From positions 3,100,001-3,164,000 of the forward strand of contig NZ_CP031194.1 in NCBI RefSeq assembly GCF_003344965.1: DNA of 64,000 nt. Direction: 5' to 3'. A program made the position numbers and the translations under genes. The first letter of the stretch is position 1. Every line of letters begins with the position of its first letter. The stretch comes from Streptomyces paludis (GTDB lineage: Bacteria > Actinomycetota > Actinomycetes > Streptomycetales > Streptomycetaceae). The notes below the pieces were generated by a model. That model did not search any database and had not been told where the DNA came from. It saw only the letters and a program-made list of their open reading frames with translations. Below, piece after piece: positions 1-9,038 of the stretch.

Positions 1-227
1 CCGTCCCGCCCACCCTCACGGAATCGCCGCAGCCAGGTGTGCAGCGACTGCCGCGATGTGCCGTACCGACGGGCGACCTCAGCCACCGGCGCACCATCCA
101 GCACCTCCACCACGGCCCGGAATCGATGCTCAACTGTCCAGTCCTCACCTGCGGTCTCGGCAGGATCAGCTATCTCACCCATGCCCGTACCAACGAGCGG
201 CGTCCGTAAGGGATGTGCCTGGACCAT
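1..227 (-). pseudogene. IS481-type transposase, N-terminal part (runs off the window)
   Basis: Reading leftward from an ATG at 227 (alternative ATG at 182) gives an uninterrupted frame to the window edge. It contains a helix-turn-helix typical of the N-terminus of IS481-family integrase-like transposases (WTVEHRFRAVVEVLDG, then VAEVARRYGTSRQSLHTWLRR). The DDE catalytic core would lie outside the window, so completeness cannot be judged. The call rests on the HTH pattern alone; another IS3/IS481-superfamily transposase is possible. Confidence 0.6.
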
Positions 228-328
228 CAAGAGTCTCCCTCGACCGTCAAGCAAGTCCAGCAACAACGGCGTCAAGGAAGAGCTGGGACTGCACAGTCAC
301 TCATTCCGGGGAACAGCGATTCCAGAGG

Positions 329-517
329 TTACGGAGGCAGCGTGAGTGCCTGAATCCGTGTTCCAGAGGCGACGATCTCATCTGGAGTCACCAGCTCAAG
401 GCGGCACATTGGGCACTGCAAGGCCGTGGGTACGAGAAGGGTCGCCGTGGGCGAAGATGCGATCTTGTCGTAGAAAACTGATGCTCTACCTGAGCACGCC
501 GGGCACTTCGCGGCCAC
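329..517 (-). pseudogene. Zinc-ribbon protein 3' fragment, cut by IS630
   Basis: A 62-codon frame holds two Cys pairs (CPAC near residue 5, CPMC near residue 35) spaced like a C-terminal zinc ribbon. The second pair is followed by a Leu-rich turn (CRLELVTPDEI) of the kind seen at the ends of larger actinobacterial proteins. Its 5' end coincides with the IS630 boundary at 517/518, so the apparent start codon is probably an artefact and the fragment is the tail of a larger interrupted gene. The parent family was not identified. Confidence 0.4.
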
Positions 518-1690
518 TAGTGTCTCGTGACCCTGTTCATGTCAGTTCGAGTTGTTATTTACGAGTTTCTTCACGTTGGTCGCGACGAGTCGGACCTTCG
601 CAAGGACTTCGCCGGCGGTCGCGGTCCAGGTGAACGGTTTCGCCGTCGTGTTCCAGGAGTTGATGTAGTCGCGGATCTGTTTGACCAGTACGTTAACGCT
701 GGAGAACGTGCCGCGGCGGATGGACTGCCGGGTCAGGATTCCGAACCAGATCTTGATCTGGTGCAGCCACGAGGGGCCGACGGGAGTGAAATGGAAGTGG
801 ACGTGCGGGTTCTTCGCCAGCCACTCCTTGACCTCCGGGGTGGTGTGCGTCGAGAGGTTGTCCAGGACCACATGGATGTCCTTCCCCGCGTGCGGCTTCA
901 ACGCCTTCTTCAAGAAGGCGAGGAAATCCTTGCCGTTCCGGGTCGGCCTGCACTCGCCGAGTACTTCGCCGGTGGTCACGTTCAGGGCGGCGAAGAGGTT
1001 CATGGTGCCATGCCGGATGTAGTCGGCGGTGCGCCGCTCGCTCACCGCGAAGGCGACCGACAGCACCGGCTGGGTCCGGTCCAGCGCCTGGATCTGTGTC
1101 TTTTCGTCGATCGAGAGGACCACCGCGCCGCCCGGCGGCGCCAGGTACAGACCGATCCATCGGCCACCCTCTCCGCGAACGCGGGTCTTTGGAAAGCTTG
1201 AAAGTGCCGGACCGGTGCGGCTTCAGACTCTCCTCCCGCCAGATCCGCGCGATGTAGTGCCAGGACACAGTGATGTTCTCGACCTGCTTCAGGTACTTCG
1301 CCAACTCGCGTGTGGACCAGTGCGAAAGGCCGGTGCCGTCCGGCGGCGTCATGCGCGTCAGCGCGATCACGCGGGCCCGCACCCGCGCGGGCACCTGTTC
1401 CCGGGCCCCGCCGGGCCGATCGCCTTCCAGCCCGGCCAGTCCGAACTCGGCATAACGCCACTTCCAGCGGTCCACCGTCGGCAGCGATACGCCAAGCAGC
1501 TCGGCAATGTCCTTGCGCCGACGGCCTTCACTCGACCACAGCACGATCCGGCCCCGCGTCGCTATGCCGGCAGGCACGTCTCGACTGTTCACCAACTCCC
1601 GCAACACGACGGCCTGTTCCGCGGAGAGCTTCATACCGAGCGACCCTGCCACAAAAGATCAAGTAACGCTGACGGAATCACGAGACACTA
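518..1690 (-). mobile_element. IS630-family insertion sequence (decayed)
   Basis: A 14-bp perfect terminal inverted repeat, CTAGTGTCTCGTGA, lies at 517-530 and inverted at 1678-1691. Its outer bases include TA dinucleotides (518-519 and 1689-1690), as expected from the TA target duplication of IS630/Tc1-like elements. The span of about 1.17 kb fits the family. The single transposase inside is frameshifted, so the copy should be immobile unless complemented. Confidence 0.85.
542..1652 (-). pseudogene. IS630-family transposase with two frameshifts
   Basis: Reading leftward from 1652, the N-terminal HTH part (IAELLGVSLPTVDRW, residues about 47-61) is in one frame. A short middle section lies in a second frame around 1160-1185. 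The DDE domain (VVLSIDEKTQIQALDR through NLSTHTTPEVKEWL to the stop at 542) is in a third. Two single-base deletions about 30 bases apart explain this: one after the codons for KLSKDP and one just before the segment for GLYLAPPGGA. The C-terminus KKLVNNNSN appears complete. Two separate indels argue against programmed frameshifting, so this is a dead transposase. Confidence 0.85.
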
Positions 1691-2088
1691 GGCCGAACCA
1701 ACGCCTCGACTATGACATTAATTTACACGTCTGAAATATTCGACACCGACCGGGAAAATACCGCCACCAGTTACGTCAATCTATTCAAACTGGACCGGAG
1801 AATCCAGGCGAAGCCCGGTCGACCGACTCGCCGCGAGATGTAATGTCGGCCACACCGACAGCCCAGGCGGGCCACCAACCCGACGCCCTTCACCAGCACC
1901 GGAAGCACAGAAGCATCGGCGCGCGGCACTCCGGGACGCGTCACGCGATCACTGCGGAGCCATGCCCCAGAAGATGAACCAAGGCACGGCAGGTCACCTT
2001 TTCACGCCAGGTCCGAAAACGATCTCTTGCGGGTCACTCTCGCCGATGGCTACGATCTTGCGGCAGGGGGTCCACGTAAGCTGTTTAG
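1691..2088. other. Intergenic stretch without a recognisable gene
   Basis: Nothing resembling a gene was found between the IS630 right end and the promoter of the next operon. The DNA near 1710-1800 is noticeably AT-richer than its surroundings (for example TATGACATTAATTTACACG), which fits foreign or non-coding sequence. Confidence 0.5.
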
Positions 2089-2118
2089 TTGACGTGTCGA
2101 TTGAGGCGAGAATACAAA
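2089..2118 (+). promoter_or_regulatory. Candidate sigma-70-type promoter for the ATP-grasp operon
   Basis: TTGACG at 2089-2094 is followed after 18 bases by TACAAA at 2113-2118. The match to the -35 is good and to the -10 moderate. Transcription would begin near 2125, leaving a leader of about 125 nucleotides before the first start codon. This is inferred from spacing alone. Confidence 0.45.
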
Positions 2119-2249
2119 TCGCTGCGCCCAGGTAGCGGCGGACCCTCTCAGTCGCGAATTGATTCACGTTTTCTCATTCGATCCCAAGCGACAATGCCAA
2201 CAATAAACATGAGCGCGCCGAGGGATCCTTGAACGTCGGGAGTAAATCC

Positions 2250-3512
2250 ATGCAAACGGAAGAATACGTACTCCTACTCGGAGCGGACCAGTATCTCCGC
2301 GAACGAGCCTTCTCGGGAGCAAAACAGGCCGTTGATCTCCCCGTCTGGGCAGCCACGGAAGACCCCGTGCGCAAACCGAACCGCACGTTCGACAACATGC
2401 TGTCCGCCGATCCCAAGGACTCTGATTCCCTACTGAGGGCCATCCACGAACAATCCGCACAGGGTTGGCACCCCAGGATGATCATTCCGCTCAACGACTG
2501 GACCGTGGATTCCGCGAACACCGTGAACCGCGCCCTCGGACTGGGCGGACTGGACGCCACGACGGTGACCAATGCCCGAAACAAGTACGCGATGAAGCAG
2601 ACATTTCTGGCCGCCGGCGTCCAGGCGCCTGACTCCCGACTCGTGCAGTCAGAGCAGGAGTTGCTCGACGCCATTGAGTCCGTCGGTCTGCCCGTGGTCA
2701 TCAAGCCGTACGACTTCGGCGGCAGCGGCGGGGTCGTCCTGGCCACCACACGCGAGGAGGCGGTCGCCGGTCTCGCGGAGTCGAAGGCCGTCATCGCGCA
2801 GTACGGATCGTCGTTCAACATCCTCGGCGACAAGTACCTCGTCGAGCAGTTCATCGACTCCGACGAAGAGGTGTCAGTCGAGGTACTCTGCGGCGCCGGC
2901 CGCGCACAGGTGCTCGCCGTGACCGAGAAGTACCTGTCCCCCCGCCCTTGGTTCGCCGAGGTCGCGCACCTAGTGCCGAGCCACCGCACCGGAGACCCGG
3001 TGCTGACCGACCTCGCAGTACGGGCCTGTACCGCGCTGGGCATCGATCGGGGTCTTGCTCATGTGGAGATCAAGTTCGACCCGGACGGGACGGCCTGGGT
3101 GATCGAGGTGGCCGCCCGGCCGGGCGGCGACGGGATCATGGACCAGGTCGAGAGGGTGTACTCGCTGAACCCTTATCGGCTGCACGTCGGCTCGTATCTC
3201 GGCTCCGATCTTCTTGACGTCGTCGTCGGTGCGGTGCCCACCAGAACCTCGGCGATCGCGTTCCTCAAGGCCGCGCCCGGCAGGATCCAGGACATCCTCG
3301 ACGGGAAACCGCTGCCGCCCGAGGTGCGGAGCATCAACATCAGTGCCAAGCAAGGGGATCTCTCACAGGCCGCCAAGAACTGGAGCACCAGGGAGGGCCT
3401 TGTGGAATTGGAATGGGACGAATTGTTCAGCGAGAAGACCCTGCTACCGGTGACCATGGCGAACGAGTTGTCCGACCAGATCTTCGTGAGCGGTGAGACG
3501 GTCAGCGAGTGA
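2250..3512 (+). CDS. ATP-grasp carboxylate-amine ligase
   Basis: A protein of about 420 residues with ATP-grasp architecture. It has an N-terminal nucleotide-fold-like domain, then the ATP-binding strand GLPVVIKPYDFGGSGGVVL (about residues 143-161), YLVEQFIDSDEEVSVEV, and the metal-binding segment VEIKFDPDGTAWVIEVAARPGGD containing the Glu and Arg/Pro signature. Enzymes of this type join a carboxylate to an amine with ATP, as in dipeptide or amino-acid-amide natural products (BacD/DdaF-like). The ATG at 2250 is preferred because GGGAG sits about 8 bases upstream; an in-frame TTG at 2229 is an alternative. The stop overlaps the next start, so the four genes are translationally coupled. The substrate is unknown. 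Confidence 0.85.
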   Translation: MQTEEYVLLLGADQYLRERAFSGAKQAVDLPVWAATEDPVRKPNRTFDNMLSADPKDSDSLLRAIHEQSAQGWHPRMIIPLNDWTVDSANTVNRALGLGGLDATTVTNARNKYAMKQTFLAAGVQAPDSRLVQSEQELLDAIESVGLPVVIKPYDFGGSGGVVLATTREEAVAGLAESKAVIAQYGSSFNILGDKYLVEQFIDSDEEVSVEVLCGAGRAQVLAVTEKYLSPRPWFAEVAHLVPSHRTGDPVLTDLAVRACTALGIDRGLAHVEIKFDPDGTAWVIEVAARPGGDGIMDQVERVYSLNPYRLHVGSYLGSDLLDVVVGAVPTRTSAIAFLKAAPGRIQDILDGKPLPPEVRSINISAKQGDLSQAAKNWSTREGLVELEWDELFSEKTLLPVTMANELSDQIFVSGETVSE

Positions 3513-4657
3513 CGCGGTACACCCTCTACTCCGGTCTCTACCGGTTCTTCAACGGAGTGGTGCTGCTGCTCCTGAACTGGCACATCGCCTCCTCGCAAGG
3601 GGGCGGCTATGACGCACTCGCCATCTCGACGGCGCTCTCCTTCGTACCCGCCGTCTTCGTTCCGCCGTTGATCCGCTTCTGTCCGATCGCCGGCGGAGCC
3701 AGGATGACCGCCGCAGGGCTCTCCGGGGTCTCCCTGACCCTGCTCCTGATGGCGGCCGTCTACGACCACGTGCACGTGGTCGTAGCCCTGAACTTCGTTC
3801 TGTGGATCTTCTTCTTCTTCCTGGAATCAACCTGGGAGATTTGGTTCAACGACGAAGCGTCGGGGCTCGACGACGTCGTCCTGCGCAAGCACAGTTCGCT
3901 GACGATGACCGTCAACCAGGTCGCGCTCATGGTCGGCCCGCTGTTCGCCCCGCTGTTCACTCGCGTGATCCGGGCCGAGTGGGTAGTGGTCGTCTGCGCC
4001 GTCCTCTTCGCCGCTGTCGCGGTCATGAGTCTGGGATCACACCGGACCGCCACCTCCACGGAGCAGACGCCGCAGGAGGCCGGGCCGAAAAGCCAGGGCA
4101 GCCTCAGTATCATGTACCTCCTCGCCTTCATGCTCGTCTGGCCCATCCTGGGAACGTTCAATCTCATGCTGCCGTTGCAGGCCCTTGCCAACGGCGAGAG
4201 CATGCTCGCCGTCGGAATCATGGACATGTTCCTCGGCATCGGAATGGCTGTCGCAGGAACCTTCCTGCATCGTCTGACGAAGAGCCTGGGGTCCTGGGTG
4301 CTGGTGGGAGCCGCTCTTGCCGTGGCCGCGGCGATGGCGCTCTGGCTCTCCGTCCCGGTGTTCGGAGCGCCGCAGATGGTCGCCATCTTCGCCCTCGGAT
4401 GCGCCTTCGGCTCCATGAGAGTGCTCCTTCGCGCGGAGGCGGCTTCGGCTTTCTCGCCACGACAGGTCGGTGCGATCGTGGCGAACGCCAACGCCTCCTC
4501 ACTCGTGCTGTTGGCCGCGGTCCTGGCGTGCGGAAGGTACTTCTCCACCCACATCTGGCTGGCCCCGTTCGCACTGACACTGCTGCTTGTCCTCGCGTTC
4601 CACGGAATTCGCAAGGTCCAGAGCAGTCGACTCATACCGATCGAGGTGTCCGAATGA
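3509..4657 (+). CDS. MFS transporter
   Basis: A 382-residue integral membrane protein with about 10-12 hydrophobic helices spread evenly over its length, separated by short charged loops. A central hydrophilic loop (about residues 180-195) is typical of major facilitator proteins. The GTG start overlaps the upstream stop by four bases (GTGA), and its own stop overlaps the next ATG. As the only transporter in the operon it most likely exports the product made by the ligase and methyltransferase, possibly giving self-resistance. Substrate specificity cannot be read from the sequence. Confidence 0.8.
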   Translation: MTRYTLYSGLYRFFNGVVLLLLNWHIASSQGGGYDALAISTALSFVPAVFVPPLIRFCPIAGGARMTAAGLSGVSLTLLLMAAVYDHVHVVVALNFVLWIFFFFLESTWEIWFNDEASGLDDVVLRKHSSLTMTVNQVALMVGPLFAPLFTRVIRAEWVVVVCAVLFAAVAVMSLGSHRTATSTEQTPQEAGPKSQGSLSIMYLLAFMLVWPILGTFNLMLPLQALANGESMLAVGIMDMFLGIGMAVAGTFLHRLTKSLGSWVLVGAALAVAAAMALWLSVPVFGAPQMVAIFALGCAFGSMRVLLRAEAASAFSPRQVGAIVANANASSLVLLAAVLACGRYFSTHIWLAPFALTLLLVLAFHGIRKVQSSRLIPIEVSE

Positions 4658-6003
4658 CAGTGCTCACCGATTCCCGAGGCGTTCCGCATCTTGTCGACCA
4701 GCCGTCGGACATGGAGCTCGTCGAGAGTGCGATCGTGCAACTGGTCTCCATGAAACTGGACCACGAACGATGTCGTCCGTCCGCTCGGCCCACCCCGCCC
4801 GTCGCACTCCAGCTGATGCTCGCCGTAGACCTTCTGAGCTCCATGGAGCGGCCGGCGGTCATGCAGGCCGCGACAATCCACGCCTCCCTCCTCGAGACCG
4901 GCCTGGCCGAGCCCCGGACCATTGCAATGCTCTCCGCCATCGGTTCCTGGGCTGAGGGAGATCTGATCGCCGCCCGAGACAGCTTCCAGAGCATCGTCGA
5001 CACGTATCCCGGGGATGCCGTGTCGGTCTTCACCGTGCACATGCTGGACTTCTACCTCGGCGACGCACCGCACATGCTGGCGTCGACGGCGGAGGCCATC
5101 GAGGTCTTCACGGCCGATGACCCGGTCATCGGCTACCTGAACGGGCTGTACGCGTTCGCACTTGAGGAGAACGGCCTGATCCCGGCCGCGATCGAACGCT
5201 GTCGGACCGCCCTCGCACTCAACCCCGACGACATCTACGCGATGCACGCGATGGTGCACTGCCTCTACGAGACAGGTCGCCACGAGGAGGGCTCCCGGTA
5301 CATCCGGGAGTACATGCGCGGCCGGAACGGCTCGACCCCCATGCGTATCCACATCTGGTGGCACTACGCGTTGTTCGAGCTCTACGCCGACAACATCAAG
5401 GAAGTACTGGCGTGTTACCGCGTCGGCATCCGCAGGAAGACGTCACTGCGGTCGGCCGAGGACCTCGACGCCGTCACGCTCCTCTGGCGTCTCGCCCTCG
5501 TCCGACCGTCGCTGGACCTCTCCGCCTACTGGCGGTCACTCTTCCAGGACTGGGAGCCCTACCTGGAGGAGAGCTGGTATCTCTTCAACGACTTCCACGC
5601 GTACATCACCTACTGCCAGGTCGGGGAATACGGCCGTGCCGACTCGCTTCTGGCAGCGGCCCGGGCACGCGACAAGGAGTTGTCCGAGGAAATGGTCGAC
5701 ATATTCCTCGGCTTCCGGTCCTTCACCACTGGCGACTACGCCGACGCCTCGGCCCGGCTGGCCGGCTCGTTCCGTCGTGCGTTTCCGATGGGTGGCAGCA
5801 ACGCTCAGCGCGACGTCATCGAGCTCACCGGAATCGAAGCCGCTCTTCGCTGCCAGAACTACGAAGTCGCGCGGGACATTCGCGACTTCGGCCGGATCTT
5901 CCGGCATCAGGGCCCGGTAGTCCAGGCGTACGAAGACCGTCTGGCGGCTCTGCGCACATCCGAACACCACACGCAGCACGACACACAGGGGGTACTGAAG
6001 TGA
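4654..6003 (+). CDS. StaR/TTC38-like tetratricopeptide protein
   Basis: A 449-residue all-helical protein. Its central region carries the signature of the StaR-like/TTC38 family: NGLYAFALEENGLIPAAIE, then ALALNPDDIYAMHAMVHCLYETGRHEEG, then HIWWHYALFELYADN. The family is named from StaR of a glycopeptide antibiotic cluster; its biochemical role is not established. The repeats resemble TPR helix pairs, which suggests a scaffold or protein-interaction role. The ATG at 4654 overlaps the transporter stop (ATGA). Placement between a ligase/transporter pair and a methyltransferase supports membership in one biosynthetic unit. No catalytic motif was seen. Confidence 0.75.
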   Translation: MTVLTDSRGVPHLVDQPSDMELVESAIVQLVSMKLDHERCRPSARPTPPVALQLMLAVDLLSSMERPAVMQAATIHASLLETGLAEPRTIAMLSAIGSWAEGDLIAARDSFQSIVDTYPGDAVSVFTVHMLDFYLGDAPHMLASTAEAIEVFTADDPVIGYLNGLYAFALEENGLIPAAIERCRTALALNPDDIYAMHAMVHCLYETGRHEEGSRYIREYMRGRNGSTPMRIHIWWHYALFELYADNIKEVLACYRVGIRRKTSLRSAEDLDAVTLLWRLALVRPSLDLSAYWRSLFQDWEPYLEESWYLFNDFHAYITYCQVGEYGRADSLLAAARARDKELSEEMVDIFLGFRSFTTGDYADASARLAGSFRRAFPMGGSNAQRDVIELTGIEAALRCQNYEVARDIRDFGRIFRHQGPVVQAYEDRLAALRTSEHHTQHDTQGVLK

Positions 6004-7112
6004 GCTACTACCAGGCGATTCTCGACGAAGCCACGCCCGAGGGTACGCAGCTGGCCGAGATCAAACTCGCCGACCGAACCACCGTCTGGCAGCTGGACAG
6101 CTCGTCCGGCTTCGCCGCCAAGGTGACCCGGGGACGAGCAGCGCTCTTCATATGTGAGAAGACCGCCGCGCTCACACTGGACACGCTGAAGGAGTGTTGT
6201 GCGCCCTTCGGGGTCGGCGAGCCGGTCGAGTGCGACGAGTCGCAGTACATTCTTGCGATCGGGCTGCTCGACGACACCACGCTCATGGTGCTGGGCGCGG
6301 CGACGGACGTCACGGCCTCGCCGGCAGAGTTCTCGCCCACCAGCGACGACGTACGGAGCATCGTCGGCTCGATCGGCGACTACTACTACGGCTACGAGGA
6401 CCGCTACCGAACCGTGTACGAGAACGGCGCTGAGCTGTGGGAGTCGGCGGAGCCGAACGCCTCACTCCTCCAGATACTCCGGGAGCGACCGGACGTCTTC
6501 TCCGGACAGATCATCGACCTGGGATGCGGTGAGGGACGCGACTCCCTGTACCTGTTGTCGCAGGGACACGACGTCGTCTCGGTCGATGTGTCGCACTCGG
6601 CTCTGACTCGCGCGCGTGAGCTGGCCACCGCCGCCAACCTGGATACCTCGGGGTTCGTGGAGCGCGACATCATCTATCTTCGCGGCTTCGGTGAGAGCAG
6701 CTTCGACCTCGCCATGAACATGGGCTGCCTCCACATGCTTGTCGACGAGGAGCAGCGCGGCAGTCACATCTCCCGTGTCTTCGACATCCTTCGCCCAGGC
6801 GGTCACTTCATCGTGGACCACTGCGCGAGCGAGTGGGGGAAGGGCTTCTTCTCCATTCCGGACTACACAGAGGTCGCTGACGAACTGGTCCCGGGCCGGG
6901 TGATCTCCAGAAGGATCCGGGTCGCGGACGGCGAGAAGAACATCGGCCTGGAGGTACTCCCCTTCTCGGAACGGTCCGGTGACGCCTTGGCCGCGGAGAT
7001 CAGCCGGTACGGCTTCAGCCTGGTGAGCACCACGCGCACCGACACCGAGGCGTTCGGATCCTCGACGATGCTCCTGTTCCAGAAGCCGGAGGGCAGGGAG
7101 CGGACTTCCTGA
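6000..7112 (+). CDS. SAM-dependent class I methyltransferase with N-terminal extension
   Basis: A 370-residue protein starting at GTG 6000, overlapping the upstream stop by four bases. Residues about 165-300 form a Rossmann methyltransferase: motif I IIDLGCGEGRDSLYL, the acidic residue ending motif II in VVSVDVS, and a post-motif segment ILRPGGHFIVDHC. The first 120 residues are not part of the usual fold and begin SYYQAILDEATPEGTQLAEIKL; I do not recognise this domain. It may bind the substrate or a carrier. As the last gene before a strong terminator, it probably methylates the product of the ATP-grasp ligase. Target atom unknown. Confidence 0.8.
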   Translation: MSYYQAILDEATPEGTQLAEIKLADRTTVWQLDSSSGFAAKVTRGRAALFICEKTAALTLDTLKECCAPFGVGEPVECDESQYILAIGLLDDTTLMVLGAATDVTASPAEFSPTSDDVRSIVGSIGDYYYGYEDRYRTVYENGAELWESAEPNASLLQILRERPDVFSGQIIDLGCGEGRDSLYLLSQGHDVVSVDVSHSALTRARELATAANLDTSGFVERDIIYLRGFGESSFDLAMNMGCLHMLVDEEQRGSHISRVFDILRPGGHFIVDHCASEWGKGFFSIPDYTEVADELVPGRVISRRIRVADGEKNIGLEVLPFSERSGDALAAEISRYGFSLVSTTRTDTEAFGSSTMLLFQKPEGRERTS

Positions 7113-7129
7113 TCCAACGTCGATTGCCT

Positions 7130-7179
7130 GCGGCGGCCTTTCGGTTCCCTCCGAGAATCAGGAACCGGAAGGCCGCCGC
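7130..7179 (+). terminator. Hairpin terminator ending the four-gene operon
   Basis: Arms of 19 bases at 7130-7148 and 7161-7179 pair with a single G-T wobble around a 12-base loop, 17 bases after the methyltransferase stop. The downstream bases TTTCGG are only weakly U-rich, as is common in Streptomyces. Confidence 0.85.
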
Positions 7180-7241
7180 TTTCGGTCACGGCTGGCAGAG
7201 CGCCATACACAGTTAGCACACCGGCTGAGAACCTTATTCCC

Positions 7242-7427
7242 ATGAATACACCACCGGACGGACTGCCCATCTACCGCGTTGTGACTGGCCCGGACGACGC
7301 CGCCTTCTGCCATCGAGTGAGCGAGGCCATCGACCTCGGCTACACACTGCACGAAGGCCCCGCCATCACCTTCAACGGCGAGAACGTCGTCGTCGCCCAG
7401 GCACTGGTCTGGCGAGCGCTGCCGTAG
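7242..7427 (+). CDS. DUF1737 small protein
   Basis: A 61-residue protein matching the short DUF1737 domain over almost its whole length: YRVVTGPDDAAFCHRVSEAI, GYTLHEGPAITFNG, VVVAQALVW. Such proteins are usually encoded alone and their function is unknown. The ATG at 7242 has only a weak GAGAA ribosome-binding sequence. It lies after the terminator, so it is probably transcribed separately. Confidence 0.8.
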   Translation: MNTPPDGLPIYRVVTGPDDAAFCHRVSEAIDLGYTLHEGPAITFNGENVVVAQALVWRALP

Positions 7428-7883
7428 CGGTCCACCGAGCAACTGTTGTCGTGGCCGGCCCGTGACACGAGAAGACCCTTCAACCCAAGCCCTCACCCCC
7501 AGGGCTCTGTGGTTGTCGCGGTCGGCCCGAAGCCGCCGGTATGCGCCCGATACCCCAAGTCAGCCAGGGTGGGGAGCTCGTGATGCGCGATGAGATACGC
7601 CTGCAGGCACGGCTTCCAGTGATCATGGAGTGTCGAATTCGCTGATAACCAAAACGTAAGTCCGTGCCGCTGCGCCAGCATCACTCATCCCTGCCGGGCT
7701 GGACCAACTCGTGGGTCGTGATCTGGCCTGACCCGAGGAGCTTCCCGGCCTGCTGGCTCGGCTGTCCCGCCTACCCGACCCGCGTCATCGCCGGGGGCCG
7801 CCGTCACCCGCTGCCACACCGCACTCGGCGGCCAGCTACCCATCACCCGCGTCAACAACCTGCGGGTCAACACACCTAGCGAG
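7428..7883. other. Gene-poor stretch between DUF1737 gene and IS630
   Basis: No intact gene was recognised. A minus-strand frame at 7493-7684 (63 codons, ending AHHELPTLADLGYRAHTGG) has acceptable codon use but no recognisable domain. The stretch adjoining the IS630 end might contain the 3' tail of the interrupted relaxase gene, but no relaxase-like segment could be identified. Confidence 0.4.
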
Positions 7884-9038
7884 GTTACTGAGGTTGTAGG
7901 CGTGGTGTCGTCAGTGTGAGGCCGGTCCCGGTGAGGCATCCGTCGATGATGTCGCTGCGGTATTGGATCTGGCGGAGGCCGTGCCGTAGCTGGCGGATGA
8001 GGTGGTCGGGGTCGGTGAAGGCGGTGTTGGCCTGGGTTGTCCGACGGAGTACTGACCAGATGCCTTCGACGGGGTTGAGGTCGGGTGCGTAGGGCGGCAG
8101 GTGGTGGGCGGTGATCCAGTCCTGTGCGTCGATGAAGGCCCGCATGCGGCGGTCTTTGTGGACGTTCAGGTTGTCCCGTATGAGGACGATGGGTCCGTCG
8201 AGCTGCTGGTGGGCGGCGATGAGGAGGTCGCGGTACTCGGTCCGGGCGAAGCTCTTGCGGCCGCCGCTCTTGTGGTCGGTATGCCGTTTGGGCCGGTGGA
8301 TCAGGCGGGAGCGTTCGCCGGGCTGGTAGCAGCACAGGGCTGCCACGGAGAAGCGACGCCGGGAACGGCCCCGGACGCGGATGACCGGGGTGGATCCGCG
8401 TCTGCCCCACGTGCGTGAGGTCGGCGGCGTCATCGAGAATCCGGCCTCGTCCTCGAAGACGGTCCAGGCCCCGAGCGCCGCCGCGGTGGTTCCAGGTGCG
8501 GCCACACCTCCTTCACCCGGCCGGCGACGGCTGCCTCGTCGCGCTCGACGGCACGACGGGCCGGAACCTGATGGCTCCAGTCACGGCGCCGCAGCATCTG
8601 GGAGATCCCCGACAGCGTCATGGACTTGTGGAACCGTCGGCCGATCAACGTCTTGATCCGGGCGAGCGTCCACCGCTGGTCCGGCCAGCCGTGAGCGACC
8701 GGTCCCTTGGCCAACTCCTCCTCGAGCACCGCGAACAGTCGGTCATTCAGCTTCGGACGGGACACCGGGCCGCGGGAACGGACCGCGTCCTGGCCGGCCT
8801 CCCGCCAGGACCGCCGCCACCGCTGAACCGACCGGACGCTGACCCGTAACTCCTTCGCGATCTCCGTACTGCCACGTCCGTCGGCGAACATGGCGACCGC
8901 TTCCATCCGGACCCGCTCGCGAAATGCTTGCCTCTCCGCGGTCAGACCCCCACCCTGCGGATACCTCACACCCTCCGGCATACCGCGACGACCACCAACC
9001 GTCAGCCCCTACGACAAGACGACTTCAAGGTCAGTAAC
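7884..9038 (-). mobile_element. Second IS630-family element, inserted in the relaxase gene
   Basis: Imperfect terminal repeats are GTTACTGAGGTTGTAG at 7884-7899 and the inverted GTTACTGACCTTGAAG at 9023-9038 (13 of 16 identical). They enclose a single transposase reading frame. The transposase stop lies inside the left repeat. The right end interrupts the relaxase frame. Sequence and ends differ from the IS630 at 518-1690, so this is a separate IS type. Confidence 0.75.
7885..8981 (-). pseudogene. IS630-family transposase with one frameshift
   Basis: The N-terminal part (start 8981) carries an HTH (TEIAKELRVSVRSVQRWRRS, about residues 39-58) and a second winged-helix segment. The C-terminal part (about 8500 to 7885) carries the DDE core: VFEDEAGFSM with the first Asp, IVLIRDNLNVH with the second, and APDLNPVEGIWS with the final Glu. 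The two parts are in different frames, meeting near 8490-8505, where the N-terminal frame reads VWPHLE and the C-terminal frame continues TTAAALGAW. No slippery heptamer is obvious there, so a small deletion (1 or 4 bases) is more likely than programmed frameshifting. Confidence 0.8.

Noticed and set aside
527..1201. Plus-strand open frames over the IS630 transposase
   Set aside because: They are antisense shadows of a recognisable transposase; high GC opens such frames on both strands.
3760..5364. A 534-codon minus-strand frame across the MFS and TPR genes
   Set aside because: No domain and codon pattern of an antisense shadow; the plus strand holds overlapping real genes with family matches.
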